Made by a program: the position numbers and the translations under genes
Shown here: positions 1 through 10,810 of the stretch, one piece after another
How the letters are laid out: each line of letters begins with the position of its first letter
How positions within the stretch are numbered: the stretch's first letter is position 1
Source: Isoetes taiwanensis
Taxonomy: Eukaryota > Streptophyta > Lycopodiopsida > Isoetales > Isoetaceae
Length of the DNA: 64,000 nucleotides
NCBI GenBank assembly: GCA_021234155.1
Contig: JAJEKV010000052.1
Location: forward strand, 991,933-1,055,932
Direction: 5' to 3'
The notes under the pieces: model-generated
The model's input: the letters and a program-made list of their open reading frames with translations, nothing else
Database searches by the model: none
Told to the model about the DNA's origin: nothing

Positions 1-136
1 TCCACCTCAATATCCTCACTATATTGTTCCTGTCCAGCCAAGCACTTTCACATCTACCTTTCAGACTCTGAAACTAACTTATCCCACCTTTGGCAACACG
101 AAAGGCAAACCCTTAGACCAAAGTGCTCAGGCCCAC

Positions 137-656
137 ATGGAAGAATTTGAGGCTCTAGCTGTCCTAAATGGTCATGCGCAACCTCAACTAAAATTCCACA
201 TCTTTTCCACCACCCTGCGTGGCTCTCCTCATCAATGGCTCATGTCCAACAAAAGCCATTGGAAACAAGATTGGTCAGAAATGAGAACTGCTTTTCTTTC
301 TCACTATGGGACCACGGATGATGATCAACTTCATCTCAAACAACTCAATGACCTTCAACAAGAGCCCACGGAGTCCGCCTGGGATTTTGCAGATCGTCTT
401 CATATTCTGCTCAGCAAGCTCAAGGAGTCACCCAACACAGAGCCAGATTTTGGTCTGGTTTCTCCAAGGTCTTCCTCCAGCTATTCGACTCATGACTGAA
501 TACCTGCGTCCCAAGACTTTGGAACAGGCTATCGACCTTGTCAATCACTCAGTCAATGTCTCCTCCCGTGGCGTGGCTCTTCAAGAGCTCCCTTTAATTC
601 CCCTGTCATGGTTCCCTGAGGCGGCCGTCCCGCCCCAACAACACGCCAATCCGTAG
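137..656 (+). pseudogene. Ty3/gypsy gag (capsid) domain, frameshifted
   Basis: Capsid-like part of a Ty3/gypsy Gag, which in an active element packages the RNA. The first frame has the plant retrotransposon-gag pattern: a hydrophobic stretch, then LRGSPHQWLMS, and later LQQEPTESAWDFADRLHIL. Near 455-470 the reading moves to another frame, which continues with FLQGLPPAIRLMTEYLRP and a KTLEQAIDLVNH helix, as expected for the end of the domain, and stops at 654-656. At least one indel therefore breaks Gag. The 5' LTR and primer-binding site lie outside the window. The family call rests on motif recognition only. Confidence 0.8.
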
Positions 657-667
657 CAATCGAGATC

Positions 668-790
668 TGGTGCCATATCTGCAAATACCAAGGCCACTTG
701 GCGAATGAGTGCAACTCAACCCATGGCCCGCCTCATTGCAAAAGATGCAACATGTGCAATCATGCCACGGAAGAGTGCACTCGCACTCAT
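668..790 (+). pseudogene. Gag nucleocapsid with two CCHC zinc knuckles
   Basis: One frame contains two consecutive C-x2-C-x4-H-x4-C knuckles (CHICKYQGHLANEC and CKRCNMCNHATEEC), the RNA-binding signature of retroelement Gag. All eight metal ligands are present. The frame is not continuous with the capsid part upstream, because a stop follows that segment at 654-656. Order and spacing fit Gag of the same gypsy element. Confidence 0.85.
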
Positions 791-1559
791 CCTACACCGT
801 TCCGCAACAAACTCGTTTATCAAGTGCAAACAACACCCGGCAACAATAATCGCACTATCGGCAGCCACCACTTCAAAGAGCAACGAATCAACTCTATCAG
901 CCGGGAGCAACAACGGGGACCCAACACACGTCCTCCTTTTGATCCTTCTAAAGCTTCGGTGTTACCCCGCCGGGAATGGGGTCATACCACCCGCGGCGTG
1001 TCCTCAACTTCCACAAGTTCGTGCGACTTCACGGCACCAATCAGACCACATCGGTCCGCCTCACGGCTTACCAACTCGGATTGCTAATGGCAAACAAGGC
1101 ACGAGACGGTTCTAAGAAGCCACCAAGAGCGCCTCGGCAATCACGCTATCAACCAGCTCTGCAAATCAACCTCGGTGGATCAACAAGCACGGAAGAGATT
1201 TTTCAGGCATTAAATCCTCCGGTTCAGCCATCAAATTGGGTTGGTTTGGTTTCACGCTGCACTGACCCGCCACGCCCTTAACCATTATCCCTAATGGCAC
1301 GCATAACCCGCCTTTGCAGTAGACACCATTCCTCATGACGAAGACAAAAAGGTTCACTTTGCACCTGACTTGGAGAAACTCATGCCGCATGTCATGCATA
1401 AAGTTCGCCAAAGCATTTTGAACCTCATGCAAGCCTTGAAGGCCTTGACGTTGGCAAATGTTCATGCCACCACCGTGAGCTCAACAACGCCAAGATACAC
1501 CTTCCACGCCTCAACCTCCACGCTCTCAGACATATCCAAATATTACTGCAGAGGTTGAC

Positions 1560-1978
1560 CTTCTCAAAGCAGTTGCTGCTTCCTTACCACGCACTCCAGC
1601 ACCTGTGGATCCAGCCGATCCTTTTTCTTATGTGCCTCTGGAACTCCAAGAGGAACTAGCCAAGATCAAAATTCCTTTAAGCTTGGCAACAATTTTGAAA
1701 ACTCGTCTCCGCTCTCAAGGACCGATTCACCGCCCCGATTTGTTTTTAGTTGGGGTCGCCTTCTACCTCCACACCCACGGTCCATGCCACGGTGGGCAAT
1801 CAACAAGTCAATCATGTTCAAATTGGCGGGGGTAGCCTTGATCAATCTCATCACGGATAAACTCCGCAAACAAATGGGCATCAAACAACTCTTTCGTGCC
1901 CCATATGACATCAAATTGGCTAATGGCCATATCACACGACCTCAAGGCGTCACGCCTCTTCTTCACAACTACCATTGA
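1560..1978 (+). pseudogene. Gypsy gag-pol linker and N-terminal protease, active site lost
   Basis: The linker reads LQEELAKIKIPLSLATIL, like the helix before the protease in plant gypsy polyproteins. It is followed by the protease strands LINLITDKLRKQMGI and YDIKLANGHITRPQGV. The catalytic loop, expected as D-G/T-G at about 1834-1842, reads G-G-G in the frame that leads into it, and the downstream protease is in another frame. The protease is thus dead by substitution and frameshift. The reading ends at 1978 and resumes at 4596, so a foreign segment of about 2.6 kb lies between. Confidence 0.75.
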
Positions 1979-1991
1979 CATTATTAACATA

Positions 1992-2369
1992 AACCATTGC
2001 ATTTAACACATTTAAATTAAAATCCCCCTTAAACCCCCTTTGGTTTGGGTGCATATTCACACGGGGGGTTACTCCGGGCAACGAGAGCTGTCGGATGGGC
2101 ATATTTGCCCTTTATTCCAAGATCTGGACCGTACATAGCAATCCTCGTTTGTGGGGTATGCATGTACAAGTTTTTGTATACTGTATATTAAGATTTGCAA
2201 AATACTATAAGGTTTGAGAAAATGTACTTAATGGTGTTAATTTTGTACATGTATTGTAAATATATTTTTGGGGCTCTCGCTGCCCTACGTAACCCCCCGT
2301 GTGAATATGCACCCAAACCAAAGGGGGTTTAAGGGGGATTTTAATTTAAATGTGTTAAATGCAATGGTT
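1992..2369. mobile_element. 378-bp MITE with perfect 81-bp terminal inverted repeats
   Basis: Positions 1992-2072 and 2289-2369 are exact reverse complements over 81 bases. Pairing continues inward at lower identity for about 16 more bases. The ends read AACCATTGCATTTAAC and its complement, and each is flanked by TA (1990-1991 and 2370-2371). This fits a Stowaway-like (Tc1/mariner) TA target duplication. There is no coding capacity. TIRs this long and perfect suggest recent insertion or a foldback origin. Confidence 0.88.
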
Positions 2370-2524
2370 TAATGCTTCGAGTGGAAATATGATAACTCCG
2401 GATAGAGGAATTCTACTAATGGATATTGATTTTGGGAGCTCTTGTATGTGCAAAGCAGGTTGCATTTGCAAATAATAGTGGCCTATAGAAACTTAAACTC
2501 TGCATTGTAGAATTCCAGAACTAA

Positions 2525-2572
2525 CTAATCCACCCATAAGGTATATGGCTAATCCACCCATAAGGTATATGG
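2525..2572. repeat. 24-bp tandem repeat, two copies
   Basis: The unit starting CTAATCCACCCATAAGG is present twice without mismatches (2525-2548 and 2549-2572), just downstream of the MITE. Confidence 0.9.
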
Positions 2573-4004
2573 CTAACACTTCATCCGCTGCAATATAACT
2601 GAAGCATGGTTAAGGGTTGTGTCCAATATAAATCTTGCATTTTAAGGAACTCATATAGCCAACATTAGCAAACAAAAGGCAGTGCTTGATATGCTTTGCA
2701 AATGCCTGTATATCTCTTCAAATATCTATAGGGAAGCCATAATAGTAGGTCATAATATACAAACGCCAATTTGTAAGACATGCATGTAACAGAAATACTT
2801 TGCTGTATTATGAAGATGTCGAGCGAGATGGAAAGAACATAAAAAGAACAGCCAGCATCATCTTAATAAATCACTGTTTAACAAATGATACAGAATATTT
2901 TTGAATCTACAGCACTTGGTGCAAGATTATGGCCGGATTTAAATGCTCATCTAGAAGATACTCTGTCCCCAAAGCTGTTTGATGCATCAGTGCATCTGAT
3001 TGAAAGCCTTTTTGTGGCAGGTCGTTTTTTAAAAAACTATGCAGCTGCCTTATTCTTACAGAGCTAGAATGAAAGGGTTTTTGCCGCAGAAGAAAAGCTA
3101 AGCCTGGGGGGTTTTGCACATACCTCCAAAGTGCTAGAAGGCAAGCCGCACTCATGAAACACCTCTATACACGTCTGCAACAACGGATTACATCATGTTC
3201 AATCAAAGAGGGATCTCAGGCATAACTGCATTGGAATCCTCATGTTGTGGCCAAGTCCACAGCGTTTGGGGTTTGAAGGCCCAACCTTAACCCTAAATAA
3301 GCCCGTAAGAAAACCAGCATGAACGCTGAAATTTTTTCCAAAGTCTATAGGCTGGAAGGAGAAATCTGTGGCTCAAACGAAAGCGTTGAATATTTCAGTG
3401 CCTCTGAAAGTTACCAGAATGGCCTTTTTCTTTTTGTCTGTGCACACGAGAAGCTGGGTATCTTGATGTATTCTGCAGACCAGAAATATGGGTTAGCAAA
3501 TCCGCTGCTTCAAATCCGATCTTAACCCTAAATAAGCCCGTAAGAAAACCAATTTTTTCCAAAGTCTATAGGCTGGAAGGAGAAATTGTGGCCGCACACG
3601 CCTTTCTCTCTCGGTCAGCTTCGACCGACCTTCGATTTCCTCTCGAATCTGTTTTTGCATCTATACAAAAGGCAACAAGCTTACTAGGAACCCAGGTTTC
3701 AGTTTCGATTCAAGAGAATCCGGCTCCAGAAGAACGGCAACCACAAACTGCTGCACAAACAGATAAATTAATCACATGCAACCTAAATTTAGCCTAAATC
3801 CGGCAGTTCTTGGTTTTATTCCCAAAAGCTCCGACCTAATCCATTAACCAAGCATAACAGACAAGCCCCTTCTCAATTTCGACCAGCCGAACATTATAAA
3901 ATAAAGCTATTACAGATGATTCAGTGGAAGGAAACCCTGATTTTTCCAAATCCGACTCGGGGAGACTCTGCGACCTCCCAAAACAGCCAATCAACTTTTT
4001 TTAC
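2573..4004. other. Insert between gypsy protease halves: AT-rich, includes a 70-85 bp direct duplication
   Basis: Apart from the gene exon just downstream, no coding region is recognisable. A segment starting CTTAACCCTAAATAAGCCCG occurs at 3286-3371 and again at 3521-3592. The second copy lacks about 14 internal bases and the two then diverge. Both begin with the same text as far as the GGCTGGAAGGAGAAAT block. This may be an old local duplication or two copies of a short element. No target duplication for the whole insert could be fixed. Confidence 0.5.
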
Positions 4005-4330
4005 TGGCCGCTCATAGGAAGCACAAAAGTAACAGCATTGATTCCTCTGGCATTGTACCAATCTGCATATTTCTTGAGATGCTTCCGTTTGGATCCAAGC
4101 CACCCTAACAAGACCACTGTTGCTACCTCTTTGCCATGACCTTTTTCATCAATTTCAATTTGTGCTTGTTTTACATCAAAAACACCACTTTGAAATAACA
4201 ATGCAGCCCCTGAAACGCTCCTGAGGGGTAGTATCCTTGAATGAATATGTAGCATTATAACCGCTGAAACAGCAGATGGCAATCCTGGTCCAGAACAAGC
4301 ACCCGAGTGTAAGAGCAAAGGGGACTGCAT
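4005..4330 (-). pseudogene. First exon of a TMEM53/DUF829 alpha/beta-hydrolase-like gene
   Basis: The minus-strand ORF starts at 4330 with a hydrophobic, Ser/Ala-rich N-terminus that could be an organelle-targeting leader. It then reads [20 protein letters not shown] and [17 protein letters not shown], the first strand-turn-helix of the DUF829 (TMEM53) family. Family members are alpha/beta-hydrolase-fold proteins of poorly known function. A GT donor is possible at 4004-4003. I could not find the later exons (Ser/Asp/His region) in the ~1.5 kb downstream on this strand, so this is probably a gene fragment, captured by or left inside the insert that splits the gypsy element. Confidence 0.65.
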
Positions 4331-4595
4331 GGAATGCTAAGACACAAGCACAGTAAATGAGAAAAGGGCTTTCATTATAAGCCCTTGGATCTTTTTGAAT
4401 TAAAAGAGGGCTTTCTTTGTAAGCCCTATGATCTTAACCATTGAGGAGGATGGAAAAAAATTGCACAAATTGCATGCAAAAACTTGGTGCACTCTAGATG
4501 TACTGATTAGTATGCCTCGTGCAATACGCCCATGAAATCATATGAAAACCATGCCAAAAAGCGTATAAAATCACAAAAAAAAAACCCCTGTTATA

Positions 4596-5407
4596 ATGCT
4601 ACATATTCACATCAACATTGGTGACCTCCGATTCCCTTTGGAATTTGGAGTTTGGAAGGCTGGAGAAGATCCCGGTGATTATGAAATGTTGGTTGGCCGA
4701 CCTTTTCTCCGCCAGGCCAAGAGTATCCATTACTGGGCCACGGATCAGTTAGTCATCACTGATGGTCACCTCAATGCCACCATGGACTTGGAAACAGGCA
4801 AGATCATTTCTGTTGACCATGCTGAACCCTCTCTCTCCGAACCGCATTCGAGGGCGCCTGGAATATCTATCATGTTCGGGCTCAACTCAAGCGAAGTGCG
4901 CCTTTGTCATCCTACCCCGAATATGCTGATCCTTGGGGAGACATGACTCTTGATCAGAACCAGGCTGTGGCTGCTTTGCTTGACCCTTACCTGGCTCCTT
5001 GCAATAGAATCCAACGTGTTGATCACTTTTCAGATGCTGAACCTCCTACAACTCCTGTCGATGTACACGCTGTCATGAAGCAACCTCTGCTGGATGAAAC
5101 TCAGCACCCTCTCTTTTTCACCACGCAGAGTGCCACGCATCCTGTTATGCTTCAATCGCCTGCTCATATTGTCCAGGACACAGAAGTAATACCTCATATT
5201 CAGACTCCTGAAGTCGAGATCGTGGACGTGGGCAACAATCAGCCTGTCCGCATTGCTGCTAATCTTCCAGCCCCTTATCGTAACAGGGCCGTCAAGCTCT
5301 TCAAAAAGTTCAAACACATTTTCGCCTGGAGCTACAGAGATCTTCGGGGAATCAACAAAAGCTTGGGGGAACTCACCATTCCTACCAAATCGATGCGACC
5401 GGTTTAG
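4596..5407 (+). pseudogene. Gypsy protease C-terminus and protease-RT linker
   Basis: The reading resumes with INIGDLRFPLEFGVW, then DYEMLVGRPFLRQAKSIHYW, the C-terminal half of a gypsy protease (the LLGRPWLR-type strand). A second frame (4904-5407) continues with a poorly conserved linker and ends in the pre-RT segment KKFKHIFAWSYRDLRGI and LGELTIPTKSMRPV, which stops at 5405-5407. The frames overlap, so at least two indels have accumulated. It belongs to the same element as 137-1978. Confidence 0.75.
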
Positions 5408-6010
5408 CAAGCAGCGATGCGGCTCAACCCTAATTACCGTGATGGCGTCAAGGCGAAATTGACAAACTCCTTGCTGCGGGTTTGATCTATGAGGTCAAAC
5501 ATTACGAATGGGTGAGCCCCATCGTCATTACCTTTGAAACACAATGGTAAGATCCGGCGTCTGCGTGGACTACCGAAAACTCAATCAGAGCCACGGGCGT
5601 GATCATTTTCCACTTCCCTTCACAGACCAGGTTCTGGAAGAGGTCGCTGGCCATGAGATGTACTCCTTCATGGATGGTTTTCCGCTACAATCGGATCTCA
5701 ATCAAAGAATGCGGTCAACTCAAGACCACTTTCACCACCCCCGGCACTTTTGCCTACAAGGTGGTTCCTTTTGGATTATCAAACTCTCCATCAACGTTTC
5801 AACGCATCATGCTCTCGGTTTTCATGATTTTATGAAGGAAAATCCCTTCTTACAAATTTTTCAAGATGACTTCTCCGCCCATGGTTCCATGGCTGACCAT
5901 TTGGATAAATTGGAACTCGTCTTCAGAAATGTGATGAGTCCCGGCATTAGTCTCAATCCGGAGAAATGCACCTTTTCGTCACCTCGGGAGTTCTGTTAGG
6001 CCACGTTGTC
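5408..6010 (+). pseudogene. Gypsy reverse transcriptase, frameshifted
   Basis: RT blocks appear in order but in three frames: a PNYRDGVKAK-like start, VCVDYRKLNQ, FMDGF followed in another frame by YNRISIKE, TTFTTPGTFAYKVVPFGLSN, then LQIFQDDFSAHG and LNPEKCTF. The catalytic box is FQDD instead of the usual YMDD/YVDD; both aspartates remain. Frame changes near 5470, 5540, 5690, 5760-5835 and 5965 exclude a working enzyme. Confidence 0.85.
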
Positions 6011-6149
6011 GACAAAGCGGTATCACCACCAGATCCCGCCAAAATCGGTTATTGTGCTCAAGGCTCAAGCACCGGCCAATATCAAGGAGACGCTCTTTCC
6101 TGGGTAAGGTCAATTATTACTCCACCTTCATTTCGGCCTAGCAGCCATT

Positions 6150-6720
6150 GCAGATCCCATTCATAAACTCACGGGTGATGAATCCACACGGGCTTGGAAT
6201 TCCCAGTGATTTTGCTTTCCAACGGTTGAAGCTTTTGCTTACTCGGGCCCGGTTCTTGTTCCTCCTCAATGGGACAAGCCCTTTCATGTTCATGTCGATG
6301 TCTCGGCGTTTGCTATTGAAGCTGTTCTTTCTCAAGAATATGATCGCGCTTGACCGACAAACCAAATCGATGCGCTAGCGAGAAAACTCAATTCTGGCGG
6401 CGCAACTATTATTACGCTTACAGGCGTGAAGCTTTGGGTCTCATTTTCGTGTCCAGCGCTTCCGTCACTACCTTTTAGGCAGTCAAATCAAGTTCTTTGT
6501 TGATCACCAAGCACTCCTTTATTTGATCAACAAATCCACGCCACGGGCGCATTGCTCGTTGGGTCCTTCTTCTCAAGAATTTGCCCTTTTGAAATTGTTC
6601 ACAAAGCGGCAAATCTCATGTGTCCGGATTATCTTTCACGCATCCACCACGGATGATCCCTCAACCGGAGTCTCGGGGCGCCTTTCACGACTCAACTCAA
6701 CTCTTTTTAGTCGGCCACAC
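6150..6720 (+). pseudogene. Gypsy RNase H domain remnant
   Basis: RNase H motifs are readable across frames: FHVHVDVSAFAIEAVLSQ (first catalytic Asp region), FFVDHQALLYLINKSTP (the usual DH-L-x-L strand) and HKAANLMCPDYLSRI (the final A-D-x-LSR block, with P for A). Frameshifts separate the three blocks. Confidence 0.75.
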
Positions 6721-6809
6721 CACATTGGTTACATGATTTTTCAACGGTGTGACGCTGACGCTCTCTCGCCTTAGCGGCAATCCCGTCGACATCAATTTCT
6801 CCCATGAGG

Positions 6810-7070
6810 GCCGTGACTACACCATGGTTGCGGGACATCTCTACAAAAAGGGTAAGGATACCATTCTTGACGCCTGTGTTCTACCTCATGAAGTTCGGAT
6901 ATTGTTCGAGAAGCTCATCAAGGGTTAGGTGGTGGTCATTTTCATGGTGACACCACGGACAAAAAAAAATCCTTCTAGCCGGGTATTTTTGGCCCACGCT
7001 CTTCAAAACGCCACGCTCACGCCACGCCAAGACGTGTGATGCTTGCCGGTGATGGGGTCGACCCGACGAC
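6810..7070 (+). pseudogene. Gypsy integrase HHCC zinc domain, broken
   Basis: The text VLPHEVRILFEKLIKG leads into a GGHFHGDT block in a shifted frame. GYFWPTLFK and KTCDAC follow in another frame. Together they match the H-x-H ... C-x2-C zinc-binding N-terminus of gypsy integrase. A run of A at 6961-6970 and neighbouring indels break the frame. Confidence 0.7.
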
Positions 7071-7891
7071 CCGTGGACGCTCTTCCCTTGATGCTGGTTG
7101 CCACGCCACTTCCCTTCAGCAAATGGGGAATGGATTTTGTGGGACCCATAGACCCTCCTGCGCGGCACACCCGCGCCCGCTACATTCTGGTTCTCACTGA
7201 CTACGCTACCAAATGGGCGGAAGCTTGCGCACTTCTAGACAACACTGCAGCAAGCACAGCCAGAGTCCTTTATCAACAAATCATCACACGATTCGGTTGC
7301 CCCACGGAGCTGGTCAGTGATCGTGGTGTCCATTTTATCAATCATACCATCAAGGAGCTGACGGATTATCTCCTGATACATCATCACAAGAGCACACTTT
7401 ACTATCCTCAAGGTAATGGTTTGGCAGAAAGCACCAACAAAACTCTGGTCACCATTCTCAAGAAAATTTGTGACGCCTCACGCACAGACTGGCAAACAAA
7501 ACTTCCTACTGTTCTTTGGGCCTACAATACTTGTTTCAAAATAGCTACAGGTCACACTCCTTTCAAATTGGTTTATGGTCAGGAAGCTCTCATGCCGTTT
7601 GAATACATCCTTCCAACACTCCGTTTTCAACTGGCTACTGCCCATAATCCGCCTGCTGCACTCAAAGAAAGGGTCTATCAATTGGAACAGTTGGATGAAC
7701 TTAGAAGGGATGCTTATATTCGTGTTCTTCATGGACAACAGTTGCAAAAATCTTTACATGACAAACGTCTGAAGACAAAAACATTCAAAGAAGGAGATTT
7801 GGTTCTCCTTTATGATTCACGGTACAAAAATTTTCCGGGTAAACTTAAGTTTCGTTGGCTTGGCCCTTATCAAACCAATCTCCAGAAGTGA
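7043..7891 (+). pseudogene. Gypsy integrase catalytic core and C-terminal domain (282 aa open frame)
   Basis: The longest intact part of the element. The catalytic triad is visible: D31 in KWGMDFVGP, D93 in LVSDRGVHF and E129 in NGLAEST, with exactly 35 residues between the second D and the E (DD35E). A GPY-type C-terminal module follows (KEGDLVLLYDSRYKN, then LKFRWLGPY). The frame stops at 7889-7891. Active integrase inserts the cDNA into host DNA. Here the core is intact while every upstream domain is disrupted, so it can act only as an isolated ORF. No LTR could be defined in 7,892-8,180. Confidence 0.9.
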
Positions 7892-8181
7892 GTGGGGACT
7901 TGCTTTCAGGCTAGCAAACCCTGTAACCCTATTCGAGCAACTCATAGCGGTAATTTTTTGAGCTCAACTTGGTTAACATGGCAACTTCTTTACAATACAT
8001 ACATCGAGCTTTGGGGAATAAAAACATTTGAACTATACTAACCGTTGAAGATTGACTCGCCATGAGATTTTGAGCGCTGAAGATGGTCAGCATTTTTGAG
8101 ATTCTGGTTTGGCCAAGCAGAGTAATACATGGAAACCGAAAGGATGGATATGCATTTACATGGAGAGATGACTAGGCCAAC

Positions 8182-9069
8182 TTGTTGACAACAGCGCCTC
8201 GAGAACTGGAGCCTAACTCGAGGGATGAGGCAAGGGACTATTCCTCTGCTATTCTCCAGAGTTTGATTCCTATTATTCTTGAACCCCAGGCTTTGCTAAT
8301 TGTCAGAGCTTGGATCATTTGTGCCAGTAGAAATTGTGCTGCCGTAGGTTTTTTTAGATTTAGGGAATATTGTGACAATGATCTTTTAGTAGTGCTTTCT
8401 TTTGATTATGAAGGGCGAGCTCTCATTGAAGGGGTTAACAAAACAAGATTTCTTGAGACTATTGTAAGGAATCATGGCTTTGAAGACAATCTTCTGATCC
8501 TCCAGGCTGATCCCAATGTTATTCGCTTAAATTGCAGGATCTTTGGTCTAAACAAACTGTTGCAAAAGGTGAGTCCAGTATAAGGAGGCTTCTGGCTGAA
8601 CCGAGGGACTCTGATGCTATCACTAAAGAATATCAAGATTGGAAGACAATTCTTGATCTAGAGCAAAGGAATGACCCTGCATGGCAGATAATGCGGGATC
8701 TCACTGTGACTTTCGATATCATTCGGGACCAGCAAATTGCAGCTATAAATTGCATGGGTATAAGCAAAGAGGGCCAGATCATTTCCTGCAAAGAACAAAT
8801 TCGAAGACTCGAAAGGCAGTATGCAGAGGGGAATGCCAGCGATAAGGATCTTGTCTGGAACATGATTCAGAAACTTCAAGAGCTTGAGTTCTCCTGTAAA
8901 AATGATTCGGGTCAAGATGGGTCACTCTAAAGATGACTATTGCAGCTTAAAGAATCAAATCTTTAAGAAGACCATGACTGAACTATTGCAGAAAACCAAA
9001 GACATGGCGCAAGAATTAGAACTCATGGAATGGAAATCTAAAGCCTCCTTGAGGCTCGTTCGGGTATGA
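8182..9069 (+). pseudogene. Unrecognised coding remnant upstream of the LINE, coiled-coil-like
   Basis: Three overlapping open frames (8182-8583, 8532-8930, 8884-9069) read as one protein broken by two frameshifts. The first part is globular-looking (DNDLLVVLSFDYEGRALIEG). The remainder is rich in E, K, Q and L with heptad-like spacing (KEQIRRLERQYAEGNASD), suggesting a coiled coil. I do not recognise the family. The position just before a LINE ORF1 suggests the 5' part of the same LINE or an older element it landed in. Confidence 0.45.
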
Positions 9070-9119
9070 GAGAATGCAGATGATCACAAGATTGTTGAAT
9101 AGAGGCTAAATTTAAAAGT

Positions 9120-10810
9120 TGCAAGCTCTCGTCTCTCGCTGCTGAAGAACTCAAGGGCATCACAGTGGATTACGAAACCATTCTTTAGAAACTGAAGCCC
9201 ATCAAGATCTACATCAACAGCGATTCAAATGGCTATTTCAACTGTCATGATGTCACAAAATGTCCCTGTCCCAACTGTATCAAGCTAGCTAGCCAAAATA
9301 TGGACAAGAACACGACTAATGTTTCTAACTTGCAGCTGAGTTCCAGAGTTCCAACCATGGGCAAATACGACAAATTAAATGGTACCTTGTCTTTCAAAAA
9401 TGCTCTTCTGAATTCTTCTATGTATGATGGTGGGTTCCCTATCAAGGAAAATGAATATAATATAAACAAAAGGAGTCATACACTTGATTTGCTTAACATG
9501 ATTGACAAGTCTGTTGAAAATAGATATGTTAACAATGGTATTCTTATTCACTTTCCCTTAGCTTGTTCTGATATTGATAGTGTCAAGCAATGGCTAAATA
9601 GGGTGATTCATATCCCCATCCTCTCCATTCTCAAGCTGGATAACTAGACCTACCATATTTTGTGCAGAGACACCCCTTACAGGAACATGCTGCTCATTAG
9701 AAAGATTTCCAGCATTGCTGGATGCAGAGCCTATATTATGAAGTGACATCCTCTTTTTATTCCCAATAATCATGATAAGATTGCTACTTCTACTTGGATA
9801 TTTTGTCCCAACCTTCCCCCTGTTTATTGGACTCAGAGTCACCTCAGAGCCATTGGTAACTATTTAGAGGAAGTCATCCAGGTTTCTATTCCTCAAACTG
9901 ATTTCCCTTCTATTTGCATTATCAAGGAAATTAATTCTACGTGGGATCAGTACATTGAGATTATGATTTATCAAGATACCCTCCTGTATGCCTTCTACTC
10001 TAAAACCCATGTCAGAAGGCAAAATAATAAGGACAATTCTAAAGCAAGGGGGGTTCACAGTTTTGGGCGTATAACCCATCTGCATGCACGGGGAGGGGGT
10101 TTTTTGGACCCATTTTCGTGCATATACGGTCGGCAGGGGGTCCTTTTTCTGGTATTTTTTGCACTATCCTAGGTAATTTTTATTCGAAAGGGGTCAAAAT
10201 TTGCTTTTAAAGATCCGTATACAGGGGGGGTTTTTGCCACCCCATGCACGCAGATGGCATATCCCCCTTATACATGAGTGAATCCCCCTTGTTCTAAAGC
10301 TGCTACTGACAAAGGGAATACTCCTATCAAGGCTCCTATTGTTAAACAGGTTAAACAAGTTTGGGTTAAGAAAACCACAAATAATAAAGAGCCTATAATT
10401 GAGATCACCAAGGAAATCAGCAAGGATGATGGAGTCAAGGGAGAATGTAGTAACTCGGCTGAGAATGATAATTCTGGCATTCCAGATAATAAAATCTTTG
10501 CCTCTTACTATAGCTCCCCTTTAGTACTAATGTCTCCAAGCTTGAAGCTCCTACTGTCACCCAGGTTCAGGGTAATACAGTGGTGGAACATATCCATGCT
10601 TATGATGACTTTTGGGACTACAAGAGTGACATCTCCAACAAATCCACGCAAATCCATCCCCAAATTTATTGAATATGATGAAATCCTAGATTCTAAGGAG
10701 GATGATAATTGGAAAGATGTCTCTTATAGCAAGAAAAAGCAAGGTAAGTATAACAACCCTCAGCCAGCTAGAAAAAGCTTAAGGGTTCATAAAAAGACTA
10801 TTTTTAATGG
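9120..10810 (+). pseudogene. L1-like LINE ORF1 (Gag-like, DUF4283 type), interrupted by a MITE
   Basis: A Cys-rich stretch (CPCPNCIKLAS) is followed by SFKNALLNSSMYDGG, then NGILIHFPLACSDIDSVKQW and a TWIFCPNLPPVYW block. That order matches the DUF4283 RNA-binding region of plant L1 ORF1. After the 246-bp MITE at 10,046-10,291 the frame continues with a Lys/Thr-rich tail and stops at 10,815-10,817. Removing the MITE and one 9-bp duplicate joins the two parts in frame (SKA then ATDKGNTPIK). Internal stops near 9,187-9,189 and 9,645-9,647 and later frameshifts show decay. Confidence 0.72.
10046..10291. mobile_element. 246-bp Mutator-type MITE with 9-bp TSD
   Basis: The 9-bp duplicate TTCTAAAGC flanks the element at 10,037-10,045 and 10,292-10,300. 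The ends are inverted: AAGGGGGGTTCAC at the left, with the complement of AAGGGGGATTCAC at the right, and a second inner match (CCATCTGCATGCACGGGG against CCATCTGCGTGCATGGGG). A 9-bp TSD is typical of Mutator-like elements. It has no coding capacity. It splits LINE ORF1, so it inserted after that LINE. Confidence 0.88.

Noticed and set aside
3588-3797. 69-codon + frame as a small gene
   Set aside because: No domain or codon support; part lies in the duplicated segment.
7892-8180. 3' LTR of the gypsy element
   Set aside because: No direct repeat partner is in the window, so LTR boundaries cannot be shown.
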